Part shown: piece after piece, positions 54,701-64,000 of the stretch | Layout: every line of letters starts with the position of its first letter | How positions within the stretch are numbered: position 1 is the first letter of the stretch | NCBI RefSeq assembly: GCF_963676685.1 | Contig: NC_092344.1 | Coordinates: forward strand, 86,148,749 to 86,212,748 | DNA: 64,000 nucleotides | Source of the DNA: Mytilus edulis | Lineage: Eukaryota > Mollusca > Bivalvia > Mytilida > Mytilidae | Direction: 5' to 3' | Notes under the pieces: model-generated | Seen by the model: the letters and a program-made list of their open reading frames with translations, nothing else | Database searches by the model: none | What the model was told of the DNA's origin: nothing | Translations under genes and position numbers: made by a program

Positions 54701-57700
54701 ATTCTCAGCCTTGTTCTTAAACATGAACACAGGGGATTCCCAGCTCTGTTCTTGAACATGAACACAGGGGATTCTCAGCTCTGATTTTGAACATGAAAGC
54801 AGGGGATTCTCAGCTCTGTTTTTGAACATGGTTCCAGAGATTTTACAAAAAGTGTAGTGATAAGACCCTGTGAAATATATCAAAGGAATTTATCAACTTA
54901 CGCCACATAATTCCAGAATAATTTTCAATATAGGTGACATGAGTAAGGCATGTTTAGCTCTGGTAACTGCTACATACAAAAGGTTTCCTTCATCTGTATT
55001 TACATAACCTGCAAAAAGTAAACTACATTTTTAATTTTATATCAACTTTTCATTGATTACATATTGATGACTTAACAATATCTAGTTAAATGTAAGTTGC
55101 ATAAATGAGAATTTGGGCCAAGATTGCCCCTGAAATATAATGTTCAAAATTTCTTCAGTTTTCAGTATAAAATGTAGATTTAAGAATCAGAGTTGATCAA
55201 TAAAACATGTCCATTTATTATGTTTCACTCAAATATGCAAATAAATAGAGCAAAATCATCATTAAAAACAAAAATCATATAGTTGTATTTTCTTAACTCA
55301 TTACATAATATCAGTAAGAATCAAATTTCTTAGTGACAATTTGCAAATCACTTTGTTGATGTGGTTCATAATTGTGTCCTGTTTTTTCTTATAGATTTGA
55401 CCTTTGGTTTTCCTGTTTGAATGGTTTTAAACTAAACATTTTTGGTGCCCATTATAGCTTGCTGCTTGCTGTTTATTGTGATCCAAAGATCGGTGTTGAA
55501 GATCGTACTTTGACCTATAATGTGTCGACAATAAAGACAACAACACTCATGTTTTTACCGCATAGTATCTGTTTATTGGGTCTACATGTTTCGCCTAATC
55601 GATAAGCATCATCAGGACAATTGTACAAAGAAATATGACAGTGAAGTATGAATTTAGCGGTTAGCGGTTTTAACCGGAAGTGTAAGTTACATAATAGTAG
55701 TTATAGTGACGTTATATGAATAGAAAGTGAAAGTGAAAGTAAATAGAAAATATATAAATAGAAATGTTAAGTGTTTTCTTTATTTTCAAGATGACTGGGA
55801 ATACCTAGCGGTATCCACTCGTTTTTACCCTACTGCACGATCACCACTTCAGGTGTTGGTTCACTCGTATTTTTATTTTTTTTGACCTATAATGGTTACT
55901 TTTACAAATTGTGACTTGGATGGAGAGTTGTCTCAATGGCACTTATACCACATCTTCTTAAATCTATCAATCATTTATATCAAGCATTGTTTTAATCTAA
56001 CATAAACTTTTTTTTACCTCTGTGCGTTTAACAAATGAGATTTTCTTATTTATGAGACTAAAACTCATCTTTACTATCATTAGATAGAAAATGCATAAAC
56101 AGTTTCAAATCCTGTATATACTTGGACACAATGGTAGTTGAGCTATTTGAGGTTTATTCCCAAAAATCCCTTAAAATCGACACAACTAATAAGCATTTTT
56201 CTATTTCCAAAAATGTCCATGTACGTATCACATGCAGCATTTATTTCAGAAACTCTTTATAGCGCGCATTCATTTTACAGGTAACACATGTAATTAGTAC
56301 AAAGACAGTTCCTGGAAAATGTGTCGAAGGTTATTAATTTTGAATTATACATTTTTCATAATGGATTTAAAAAAAAAAAAGAAGTGATCAAGATATATCG
56401 TATCGTAAATGATTAAGGCACACATTTAGCTGAAAGGGCAATTTTGAAAAATGATAAGTATTATGTTTCCTTAATTAAATAAATAGTGATCATTTAAGTA
56501 AATAAGATTTCAAACTTTTTTTTACCTCTGTGCATTTAACAAGTGATATTTTCTTATTCATGAGACTAAAACTCATCTTTACTATCATTAGATAGAAAGT
56601 GCATAAACAGTTTCAAATCCTGTACATACCTGGACATATTGGTAGCTGAGCTATTTGAGGTTTATTCCCATAATACCTCTTTAGAATGGGTTCAACACCA
56701 TAATCATCTGTAACTTTTACTGTACTAAATTCTAACCCTTTAGCTTTGTGAGCAGTCGACAATACAAAATCTGAAAAAGTCACAGCATATAATTCAATAC
56801 TCATCAGACTAAAGCTTGCAAAAGATAACACTTAGCAAAAAACTTTACCTACAAGTGCCCTTATTTTTGTCATAAATATAGATATTAATATTTAATCAAG
56901 CAAGTAAAATTCATTCTCAAAATTTATAATATCCATTGAAAAAAAGGGGACTAATAAAATCAAGTGACTCAATAATAAATCATTTCTTTCTCTAATTGTA
57001 TATGACCACATATCTTAAAAAATGTCAATCTCACATAATACATCCTAATACCACTTCTCTGCACACGTTTCAGTCAATTTTCAGTAATTTTGACCTTCAC
57101 TTTATACAGAATAACTTCAAAATCTATATAGTGTACCTCCTCTCACAATATGTGACCATATATCCAAGCAAGTTTGCAATTCCATGTATTGTATTTAATT
57201 GGGCATCTGGAAACCACTTTTTTGCACCAATTTCAGTAAATTTCTAGTATGACCTTGACCTTTGACCTCAAAATCAATTAGGTTTCTTCCTATTATTATA
57301 TGTGACCATACATTTAAGGAAGGTTGCAATCCATTATAAAGAAATTAAGATAGCATAAGAAAACGAAAATTACTGGCGGCTGACAGGTATAAAAATTGTT
57401 TAACCCATGCTTCTTTGAAGCAAGATGTATAATCATACAATACACCAAATATAGTATTTTGTTAATATAACCTAGTATGTTATAATGGTAGTTTTCATAA
57501 TACATGCCTTCTTGGGATCTGTCACACATGTACTAAATTGATAAAATCTGGGATGTTATATTTATAAATTAACACCATACCTGCATCCTTAAGATCTGTC
57601 ACACATTTACTGAGTATTTTGTTGATATATACAGGTGTTTCAATGCTGTAAGTCTTCACAATCTTTATCTTCCCCAATAGTTCACAGTCTAGGGTATTAT

Positions 57701-60700
57701 TTGCATACTTCTCAAACTCCCACATGTTTTTAAATTTACTTATCAGTCTGTCCTCAATAACTCTGTGTTCTGAAATGATTTTATTTTTTAATTCAACAAC
57801 AATATTGCAAACACACAGTTAACAATTACTCAATTGACACAGTTATCTCAGTGAAGGTCCCTGTTACTAGAAGTTAAGGGATTCTTAAGGTAGATAAATT
57901 GAATATTGTAGGTTGTTTTTGCTTTTGTTAGTCTTGTGTATTTTTTCAATATTGGTTCATTTTATATATGTTTTGAAGTTTTTTGTGACATATATTTTAG
58001 CTGAACTGGAACACATTTCTATTCAAAGGCCAGCTGAAGCCTGCTTCAGGTGCTGGATTTTCTCACAGTGTTGATGACCCATTGGTGGCCTTGGGCATTG
58101 TTTTGCTTTTTGGTCAGGTTGTTGTTTCTTTGACACATTCCTCATTTCCATTGTCTATTTTAACCTCCATATATTTCTATAACAAAATACTAATTTCTAA
58201 AACTTAACTTGAGTGTTAATCAATATGTAAGAATGAAATAGTCCTGTTCTTTATCAAGATCTACACAAAAACCATTTAAAAACATAGAACATTTATAAAA
58301 GAAATTTCTAAACAGTTTAATAATATTTAAAAAAAATCAGATTTAGGTGGTTGCTATATATGCACACTTATCTTAAACATCCTTGATAAAGTTGTTCCTA
58401 TTTCAAGGCAGGTGATATATAGACATGATAGTTAGTTCCTAAATACGGTTTAATCTTGTTTCCATTCTATTTGTTTACTTCAATTTGTAAATTGTAAAAT
58501 GTTACAAGTGATTTTTTTTTTAAATCTGACTGTAGTGTAACTTGACACATAACATTTATCTTCAATATGTTCCATACCTTTTATTCTCTGTTGATATGAC
58601 ATCGTTAATATATATATATCCAGTATTCTGTCAAATCCAAAACCATCTGCCCCCTTAAAGTCATAAATTAATAAATTATTGATATGTTGGTACATTGTAA
58701 TAAGTTATCCCATATATCTTAATTTTATTAACATGTTCCTTTTTAAATTTTACTCTCTCACAGCACAACTTTTTATCTTCATGAAACATTTTCCTAATTT
58801 ACAAGTATCACATTAACTTAAGGATGCTCTAAGTTGATTTAAAAAAATAGTAATGAAAAGAAAAAATGGGTGTTTTGGGGCAAAATATTTTTACCCTGTA
58901 TCATAGAAAAAAAACCCAGGTTTTCTGAACATCTGGCAAAACTAAACCTGACTTAAGTACATCCTTATCATTAATATCAATGATTTATAAAAAGGAATTC
59001 CATACTTGGACATACACCAAATAGTGGTCATATGGCTTTAAGAACCCGATAAATAGATCAAACCACAACATCTTAACAATAACCATTGAACCATGAAAAT
59101 GAGGTCACGTTAATATGAACCCTGCTACTAGAGCTAGACAGACATATATACTTTACATTGGTCTCCTAACAATGTTAATTGTACTCAACAGTAAAAGAAA
59201 GGGACAGATTTATATTCCAAGTTTCTAGTTATATCTTCACCTGACTTTCTTTGTAGTCTTATAATTCATATAGGAGTTGAATTGATCAGATTGGTCAATA
59301 AAACAAATGGCAATTTGTTATTTATTTTATACAAATGTCAAGGAAGGACTTCAACACTAAGTCCAGTCACAATAATAATCCAAGGCTAGTGTCCACATTC
59401 AGTTTTAGCTGTTTTAGTGTTAGGTGGATTATAAGTTTTCTAATTAAAAATCATACCACACAATCAATGGTTCATAATAATTTTTGACCAAATATATAAG
59501 TCTCTGTTTACGTGAAAATATATTAATCATCAACAAATAATGTATAACTTACTCCAACAAATCCTACTTTGATGTCATCATCATTCATGCGACATATCTT
59601 GACAGCTTCATCAAAAACAGTGGCATTTGTTCTACAGATAATGGCCACTTGACCTACTGTGCTTCCAGTTACTTCACCTGAATGGAAAAAATACATGTTT
59701 TACTGTGAGCTCTAGCTTACTATCTAATGAAATCCCATTAATAAGTATTTGGTTAACAGGAAGTTGATGAGCTTTGACTATGGAAATACATCACATGTAT
59801 TCACATGAAAACCGATACCAAATTGCAGGGGTGCTCTGATTCATGGTTCCCGAGGAAAATGCAACAAAAATTTTATTATGTGTGAGAAGATATAAGAATT
59901 TGGTTAGCAGGAACTTAGTTGATGACTAATGAATCTTAAAACACATCATTAGTATAATATGCTAACATGGATCACAATACCAAATATCAGAAAGTTCTTT
60001 GAAGTTCCTGGGGAAAATATGAAAATTTCATGATATGGAAGGACAGACACAGACAGACAGGGATAAAACATCATAGCCCCATACTGAAATATACCCTGTG
60101 AATCATCGTTTATAATAGAGACATATCATATACCCTATTATTTTCAGTACTCTCAGTAAAATTATATAAAAGAGGATGCCATATTTGGTTAAATTATACA
60201 CTTTTTGTCCCCTTCAGTTTAGAGGACTGCACTTTAATGGACAATATATAATTATTTTCAGATAGTAAGAAAAGTCTGTAATCACCATCATAAATTCAGG
60301 TTAGAAGTATTGAAATACACATACATTAAGATTTCCAACAATGTTATTTATACTCTCTAACAGTTCTTTGAATATCATGTATAGGCCATGTCAATCCAAT
60401 AAGTAAAGCACACAACTTACATTTTTTTCCATTTCCAACAAGTGTTTTCTTTTTCTCTCTCTTCAAGGTTTCTAGACAGCACATAGCTATCTGTGCTATT
60501 TCTGGTCCAAATCTAAAAGACTAATTGAAAAAGTATTAAATTTAAATAGTATTAAGTTTAAAACAAATTGAATTTAAATACATGTATTGACATTCAGATT
60601 TATCAAATAAACAAACTCATCATGAACTTTAATTCAGAGTATCTTAAAAAGTTCCAAATTCTTAATTCAAAGTAAAATTCTTCCTATATTTTTGATAATA

Positions 60701-62486
60701 AATTACCAGTCAATGTGTTAAAAGTTAAAACCTTCACAACCGCCAAGTGTCTGCTTCGCCATTAATCTTAAGTGAAAAATGTGCCTGAAAACCAAAATTT
60801 CTTAGTCTGTAAATGAAACTAAATATTTCAATTCTTCCCTTTAGGCTACACCAATTTAATTCCTTGTTCGACGGACCCTCTTGCACCTATTTGTTTCAAA
60901 ACAGATTTTTAAAATTTTTTTTATATTCCAACTTCCCGCATCTGGAAATGTAATCATGTCTATTTCCTGCATCGTTTTTTTGTAAATATTATAAAAAGAT
61001 ATCAGCATTTGTTTTTTAGAACACATTCTAACCTGTATATAACGATTTAAAACCTATAAGCACCCCATCACACTGTGTAAATATCTGTGAGAATATTTGT
61101 TTCAGCATGAAAGCAATTTATCCCATGTGGGAGTGCTCCGATATAAATATATAGCAGTGGAAATACCTAAACAGAACAAAACATTGGTTTTTCTTCCCCT
61201 TACTTATATTCCCTATCAAGAAATTTTCGTTATTGATCAAGAAATTTTCGTTATTAGAATAGAATAAAGTACAAAGAACTTCTGAAGGATTCAACTGCAA
61301 TTATATTGTATGCTGCGAAACAAGACTATCCATAGCCACTGCATGTGTATGGACCTTTCCTAATTGATTCAGGGGCCTGTTGTTCAGCAGTTATCGTTTG
61401 TTGATGTGGGTCATTGGTATTTTCCTGTTCGGATATTTCAATTAGATAGTTGGTTTTCCTGTTCGAATTGTGTACACTAATAATTTTGGGGTCCCTTATA
61501 GCTTGCAGTTTGATCTGGATCGAAGCCCTGTGTAAAGGCCGTACTTTGACCTGTGTTTGTTATTATCAGGCTGGGAACAACCCTCCCTCAGCAAGGGGTC
61601 ATTTTACTGTTGTAGAAAAGGAAATAGAAATACCAAGGATTTGTATAGTGCTACTATACAAAAACTTTGAACACTTAGAATTTTTTACTCAAAAAGAGGA
61701 GAAATACATCAAATTTTAAACAACTTTTCTAGGGGTCAACTTTTTTTTAATAATTTTAAACTGTTAAAGTAAATGTGTTAACATGGTTGAAGTGAAGGAA
61801 TATTACAAAATTCTTGATCATGTTTTGACCATTTAATACAAGATAGATATATAGTTTTTGGGGAAAATATGAGCCCTTTTATACTTAAAAGTGTTTTTTA
61901 CAAAGAAATATATTATAACTTATATTGACCCCTAAAAAAAAGGATATTTATAACATAAAGGGGTTGTTCCCGACCTGATTATGCCACTTAGATGGAGAAT
62001 TGTCTCATTGTCAGTCACACATACATAGATCAGATTTAATTATACAATTATTTCTTGGTGAACAGGGAAAAAATACTTCATAAATTAAAGAAATGTCAAA
62101 GTACAAGTGATAAATCAAGTTTTAAGATTGTCAAAACCTACTATTTTATGTTTACAAAAAAAAATTATAATTGGTCGCCTTTACTTTTCAAGCTTCGCCT
62201 AAAAATTTTAAAATTAAATATTTTTTTATTAAAATTTTCAAATCGCTCGCTCGCCCCAATTTTTGGAGTCCAAAAACCTGTAGAACAAGAAATTAAATTG
62301 GTGTGGCCTTAGAGATTTGTTTCTAGTATAATCATGTGATTTTCCTTACTTGAGTGAGGTAGAAGACATTTGTTGCTGATACTCTTCCCATAGCATTTAC
62401 AGCTCCCCTGAAGGCATAAATCTGTTGATGTGGATCTCCTACCAATATCTTAGCTTGTGGTTGATTCAAAAGTATATCAGCAAGAG
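48769..62486 (-). CDS. FBH1: FBH1 (FBXO18) DNA helicase, 3' nine exons (5' part off window)
   Basis: Exons in transcript order: 62486-62350, 60520-60421, 59677-59553, 58653-58578, 57769-57581, 56770-56630, 55008-54902, 53359-53234 and 48861-48769 (stop). All are GT-AG and in frame: about 364 residues of the C-terminal UvrD/SF1 helicase core. Motifs in order: [20 protein letters not shown] (III), [12 protein letters not shown] (IV), [43 protein letters not shown] (V) and [11 protein letters not shown] (VI). These follow human FBH1 closely. FBH1 is a 3'-5' helicase and F-box (SCF) subunit that strips RAD51 from DNA and limits recombination at stalled forks. The Walker A/B motifs and F-box lie beyond 64000. 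The last exon is less certain: the cysteines that I recall in the human tail are replaced (GGVISPQT). Introns are crowded with repeats. Confidence 0.9.
48970..49371 (+). mobile_element. TTTATACGACCGC element, copy E, left part
   Basis: Starts in decayed form near 48970 (TGCTTTGCTGAGTGCAGCCT, then GATACGACCACAGAGGTTG) and runs to 'acaagttattgtccagaaac', where copy C is inserted. It resumes at 50509. In the last FBH1 intron. Confidence 0.65.
49372..50508 (+). mobile_element. TTTATACGACCGC element, copy C, nested in copy E
   Basis: A well-preserved copy: AACCAGATGCTCCGCAGGGC, CTTTATACGACCGCAGAGG, a 35-bp array (about 49640-49870) whose units contain the palindrome TTGCACAATATTGTGCAA, then CGACGACGATGCAGACG and the terminal CCGGTCGTATAAAAA. 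The first ~250 bases closely match copy B, which lies inverted about 4 kb away. Confidence 0.8.
50509..50876 (+). mobile_element. TTTATACGACCGC element, copy E, right end
   Basis: Resumes with 'cttgttttgacccctttttg', 'ccccaaaatcaatcccaacc', 'acgacgatgcagac' and ends GGCAGTTGTATAAAAA, a decayed terminal word. Confidence 0.65.
50882..51854 (+). mobile_element. TTTATACGACCGC element, copy D
   Basis: Starts AACCAGGTGCTCCGCAGGGT and CTTTATACAACAGCAGAGG, contains three 'cctaattcc..aaac..ttggaaccat' blocks, and ends TTGCGGTTGTATAAAAAC. It abuts copy E directly. Uninterrupted but more diverged than C. It lacks the 35-bp array. Confidence 0.75.
52244..53100 (+). mobile_element. Non-autonomous element with 151-bp tandem core
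   Basis: The left end is AACAAGAGCTGTCAAAATGAC followed by AACCGGATT (52270s); the right end has a GGCCGCC-rich segment, then AATCCGGTT (53091-53099), the inverse word. The core holds units whose 'catgagtaaatgcacggaca' word recurs at ~52538, 52689, 52840 and 52991, an exact 151-bp spacing, plus a diverged first unit. No protein. The layout resembles Helentron-derived HINEs. It lies in the last FBH1 intron, just downstream of exon 53359-53234. Confidence 0.7.
53985..54840. repeat. 35-bp minisatellite, ~24 units
   Basis: The unit TTGGACATGAACACAGGGGA plus TTCTCAGCTCTGACG repeats with point changes; the best units start at 54611, 54646 and 54681. It fills most of the FBH1 intron between 54901 and 53360 and ends about 60 bases from the exon at 54902. 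The open frames on the bottom strand are by-products of the repeat. This is not a CRISPR array: there are no unique spacers. Confidence 0.95.
55340..55970 (+). repeat. 'cctgtcccaagtcagga'-family copy, interrupted
   Basis: Left part 55340-55522 ('gatttgacctttggttttcc', 'gtgttgaagatcgtactttg') and right part 55881-55970 ('ggatggagagttgtctcaat') match the 21085-21385 copy. They are separated by the insertion at 55523-55880. Confidence 0.7.
55523..55880 (-). mobile_element. 358-bp insertion with 14-bp target duplication and a hammerhead-like core
   Basis: TTTGACCTATAATG occurs at both sides (55509-55522 and 55881-55894), a 14-bp target site duplication inside a known repeat, so the boundaries are exact. 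On the bottom strand the insert contains CCTGATGATGC, a loop, then GGCGAAACATGT and AGACC. CTGATGA and GAAAC are hammerhead core words, but stem II starts with a mismatch and stem III would lack a loop, so activity is doubtful. The right end is T-rich. Probably a small Penelope-like/retrozyme-type element. Confidence 0.65.
56005..56172 (-). pseudogene. Partial duplicate of FBH1 exon 56770-56630 (3' end plus intron)
   Basis: About 170 bases match 56516-56690 closely, covering roughly the last 60 coding bases of the exon and 115 bases of the following intron. The duplicate lies about 510 bases further into that intron. Its donor is weakened (CCAA|GTATAT instead of CCAG|GTATGT) and it lacks an acceptor, so it is a dead exon fragment. 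Confidence 0.85.
57930..58165 (-). repeat. Interspersed repeat copy in FBH1 intron
   Basis: 'aaaggccagctgaagcctgc', 'gatgacccattggtggcctt' and 'tttgacacattcctcatttc': the longest copy here of the family also seen at 8186-8290, 9466-9572 and 45836-45970. Confidence 0.65.
61370..62035 (+). repeat. 'cctgtcccaagtcagga'-family copy, interrupted by a MITE
   Basis: 61375-61560 carries 'ttggttttcctgttcgaatt', 'aattttggggtcccttatag' and 'aaaggccgtactttgacctg'; 61982-62035 carries 'agatggagaattgtctcatt'. Between them lies the element at 61566-61978. Confidence 0.7.
61566..61978. mobile_element. PIF/Harbinger-like MITE, 413 bp
   Basis: Terminal inverted repeats TCAGGCTGGGAACAACCC and GGGTTGTTCCCGACCTGA, flanked on both sides by TTA (61563-61565 and 61979-61981). 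A TTA target duplication and short inverted ends fit PIF/Harbinger elements. No transposase; the 85-90 codon open frame over it has no motif. It sits inside a repeat copy, which confirms that it is an insertion. Confidence 0.8.
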
Positions 62487-64000
62487 CTACAAAAATAACA
62501 TATTATAAAACAGAAAATATTTTGTGACAACAAAAATGTACAAATAATTCCAAAATCTAAACATGATATCTAACAATTTTTCTAATGATTGCTTAATGCA
62601 ACAAAATATGCCAGTCAGCCCATATCTTTAAACCTACAGTTTTAAGTAGATTGGAAACTATCAATAGTCAATGATAGTTAATAATCTTGAAATAATCATT
62701 AAAGCCAAATATTTTATTTTCTGAGACAATAGAAATTATTGATAATTTAAGCTTTCAAAGCTATACAAGTATTACCTTATTCAAATCTTGTTTCCTAACA
62801 GAATGCTATTATATTTATAATTTATGTGTTCACACTGTAGGGATCAATGTTATTTTCACAGTATAACTCTCAAACATATTGAATAAACTTACTTCTAACA
62901 ATTATCAGCATACCTAATCACTATTACATATACAATATATAAAGCACAAACAAGTTAAAGTATTGACATACACACAGAGGGTAAGCTTTCAAGGCAAAAT
63001 TGGAAGTTCAGGGTAAATAGTAAAGCGTGATCTAAGTAATTCCAATGGTTTCTACATAAAATGAACAAGCATATGAAAAAGAAAGCCCATTGTAATCTTT
63101 CCTTCTTTTCTTTGCTTTTTAAAAATAATTATTTGGTTTTTTTCTGACGTGAAAAGTTTGCTCCTGTATATTATCTTTTCTAACTATAATTTTATACAGA
63201 ATCAAGGTCAAGTTTGTACAAATTCCATCTTGGGAGAGTTTCGTGTAAAAACAAGACCACCAAATCTCAGTGGTTGCAAATAACCTTGTGGTGATAATAG
63301 ACAAAATTTGAGAAAGCTCAGATGATCTGATCTGTAATTCATGGGAAAATTGCAATGGGAATTTCATTGGACAAACAGAAATCATAAATATGAAATTTTG
63401 CATCAGATATTATCTCTTAATCAAAAAGAATGCATAACACGCAAAAATGAATATTTGTGTATTTGTTTTGACCATGTGACTTTAAAGGGCATAGGATACA
63501 GTTTTGATCCCGTATTTACATTTTGATAAGAAATTTCATCTAGACTATTTTTTACCCAATTAAATCAAATATGTAATAACAAATATACCTTCATGTGCTA
63601 CTTAAGTAAAATGAGGTCAAAATTTTGAATATTTGCTCAAACTTTGGATTTGTGGCGGTATTTTCTCTTTCGAAAGAAAGACATAACTTTTTTGTTTTAA
63701 AAGATAAACACAAATTGTTTTTTGTTAAATAATTTGTAATTTCTTTATTTTATTAGTATACTAAAAATTTATACATTTTTTATTCAGAAATAACTCATAT
63801 TTATCAAATGTTCATGAAATCGTTTTTTGCTGTATATTTATCAAATTTTTAAAAATGCACTATTTACGTTTTTATGAAAATACATACACATAATCTTTTT
63901 ACGTAATCAAACCAAATGGCATTTTTAAACAGAGTCCATGAACTCGTTTTCAAGTTAGATAAGTTTGAATGATAACAAGAATGTGTCCAAAGTACACGGA
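62487..64000. other. FBH1 intron, no exon seen
   Basis: The next upstream FBH1 exon must end one base into a codon and should carry the Walker B DEAQD segment. I find no such sequence on the bottom strand up to the window edge, so it lies beyond 64000. AT-rich, with no other gene seen. Confidence 0.5.

Noticed and set aside
54061-54883. Two bottom-strand open frames with repeated S-ELRIPCV-like units, and a CRISPR-like look
   Set aside because: Both are translations of the 35-bp minisatellite. There are no unique spacers, so it is neither a repeat protein nor a CRISPR array.
61450-61719. 90-codon open frame
   Set aside because: It spans the boundary between an interspersed repeat and the MITE, so it is accidental.

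Overview
The window is AT-rich animal DNA and very probably comes from a bivalve mollusc, most likely a mussel. Its genes are split by GT-AG introns (plus one apparent AT-AC intron). Nitrilase and Fhit are fused, as in invertebrates. The spacer DNA is full of interspersed families that I recognise as abundant in mussel genomes: the AGCTCACCTGGCC element with 502-bp monomers, the AACCAGATGCTCCGCAGGG element, and 'ccatgaaaatgaggtcaagg' arrays. No sequence search was possible, so the organism is an inference.

Genes, left to right. (1) 4560-11946 (+): a ten-exon NitFhit gene joining a Nit1-type amidase to the Fhit histidine-triad hydrolase. (2) 19718-21880 (-): a two-exon SETMAR-type histone methyltransferase with no transposase part. 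(3, 4) 23062-24462 (-) and 28856-30210 (+): two diverging RhoGAP paralogues of ARHGAP19/ARHGAP11 type, each with its GAP domain in one uninterrupted exon. (5) 34424-41748 (+): a seven-exon ANKRD16 orthologue. (6) 48769-62486 (-): the last nine exons of an FBH1 (FBXO18) DNA helicase, whose 5' part lies beyond the right edge. ANKRD16 and FBH1 are convergent neighbours here and are also neighbours in vertebrates.

Mobile and repeated DNA fills most of the rest: a roughly 1.8-kb degenerate array after NitFhit (12.9-14.7 kb); dead reverse-transcriptase copies of one family (14.8-15.7, 18.7-19.2, 32.3-33.0 kb) and of a jockey/CR1-type non-LTR element (31.15-32.1 kb); two Helentron-like elements (15.9-17.7 and 37.45-38.2 kb); a dead Tc1/mariner in an ANKRD16 intron (39.5-40.8 kb); five mutually nested copies of a family with TTTATACGACCGC subterminal inverted repeats (42.5-51.85 kb); a third element with a tandem-repeat core (52.2-53.1 kb); a 35-bp minisatellite (54.0-54.8 kb); a PIF/Harbinger-like MITE with TTA target duplications (61.57-61.98 kb); and a hammerhead-ribozyme core from a small retroelement (26.41-26.45 kb).

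The most notable observations are a textbook-like U12-type AT-AC intron in the Fhit half of NitFhit, the hammerhead ribozyme, three independent partial-exon duplications each carrying a splice site (in NitFhit, ANKRD16 and FBH1), and three unrelated non-autonomous element families that share one architecture (subterminal inverted repeats around a tandem-repeat core). I saw no clearly new multi-gene system. The six genes do not form a pathway; four concern chromatin, cell division or translation quality, but their proximity is probably not functional.
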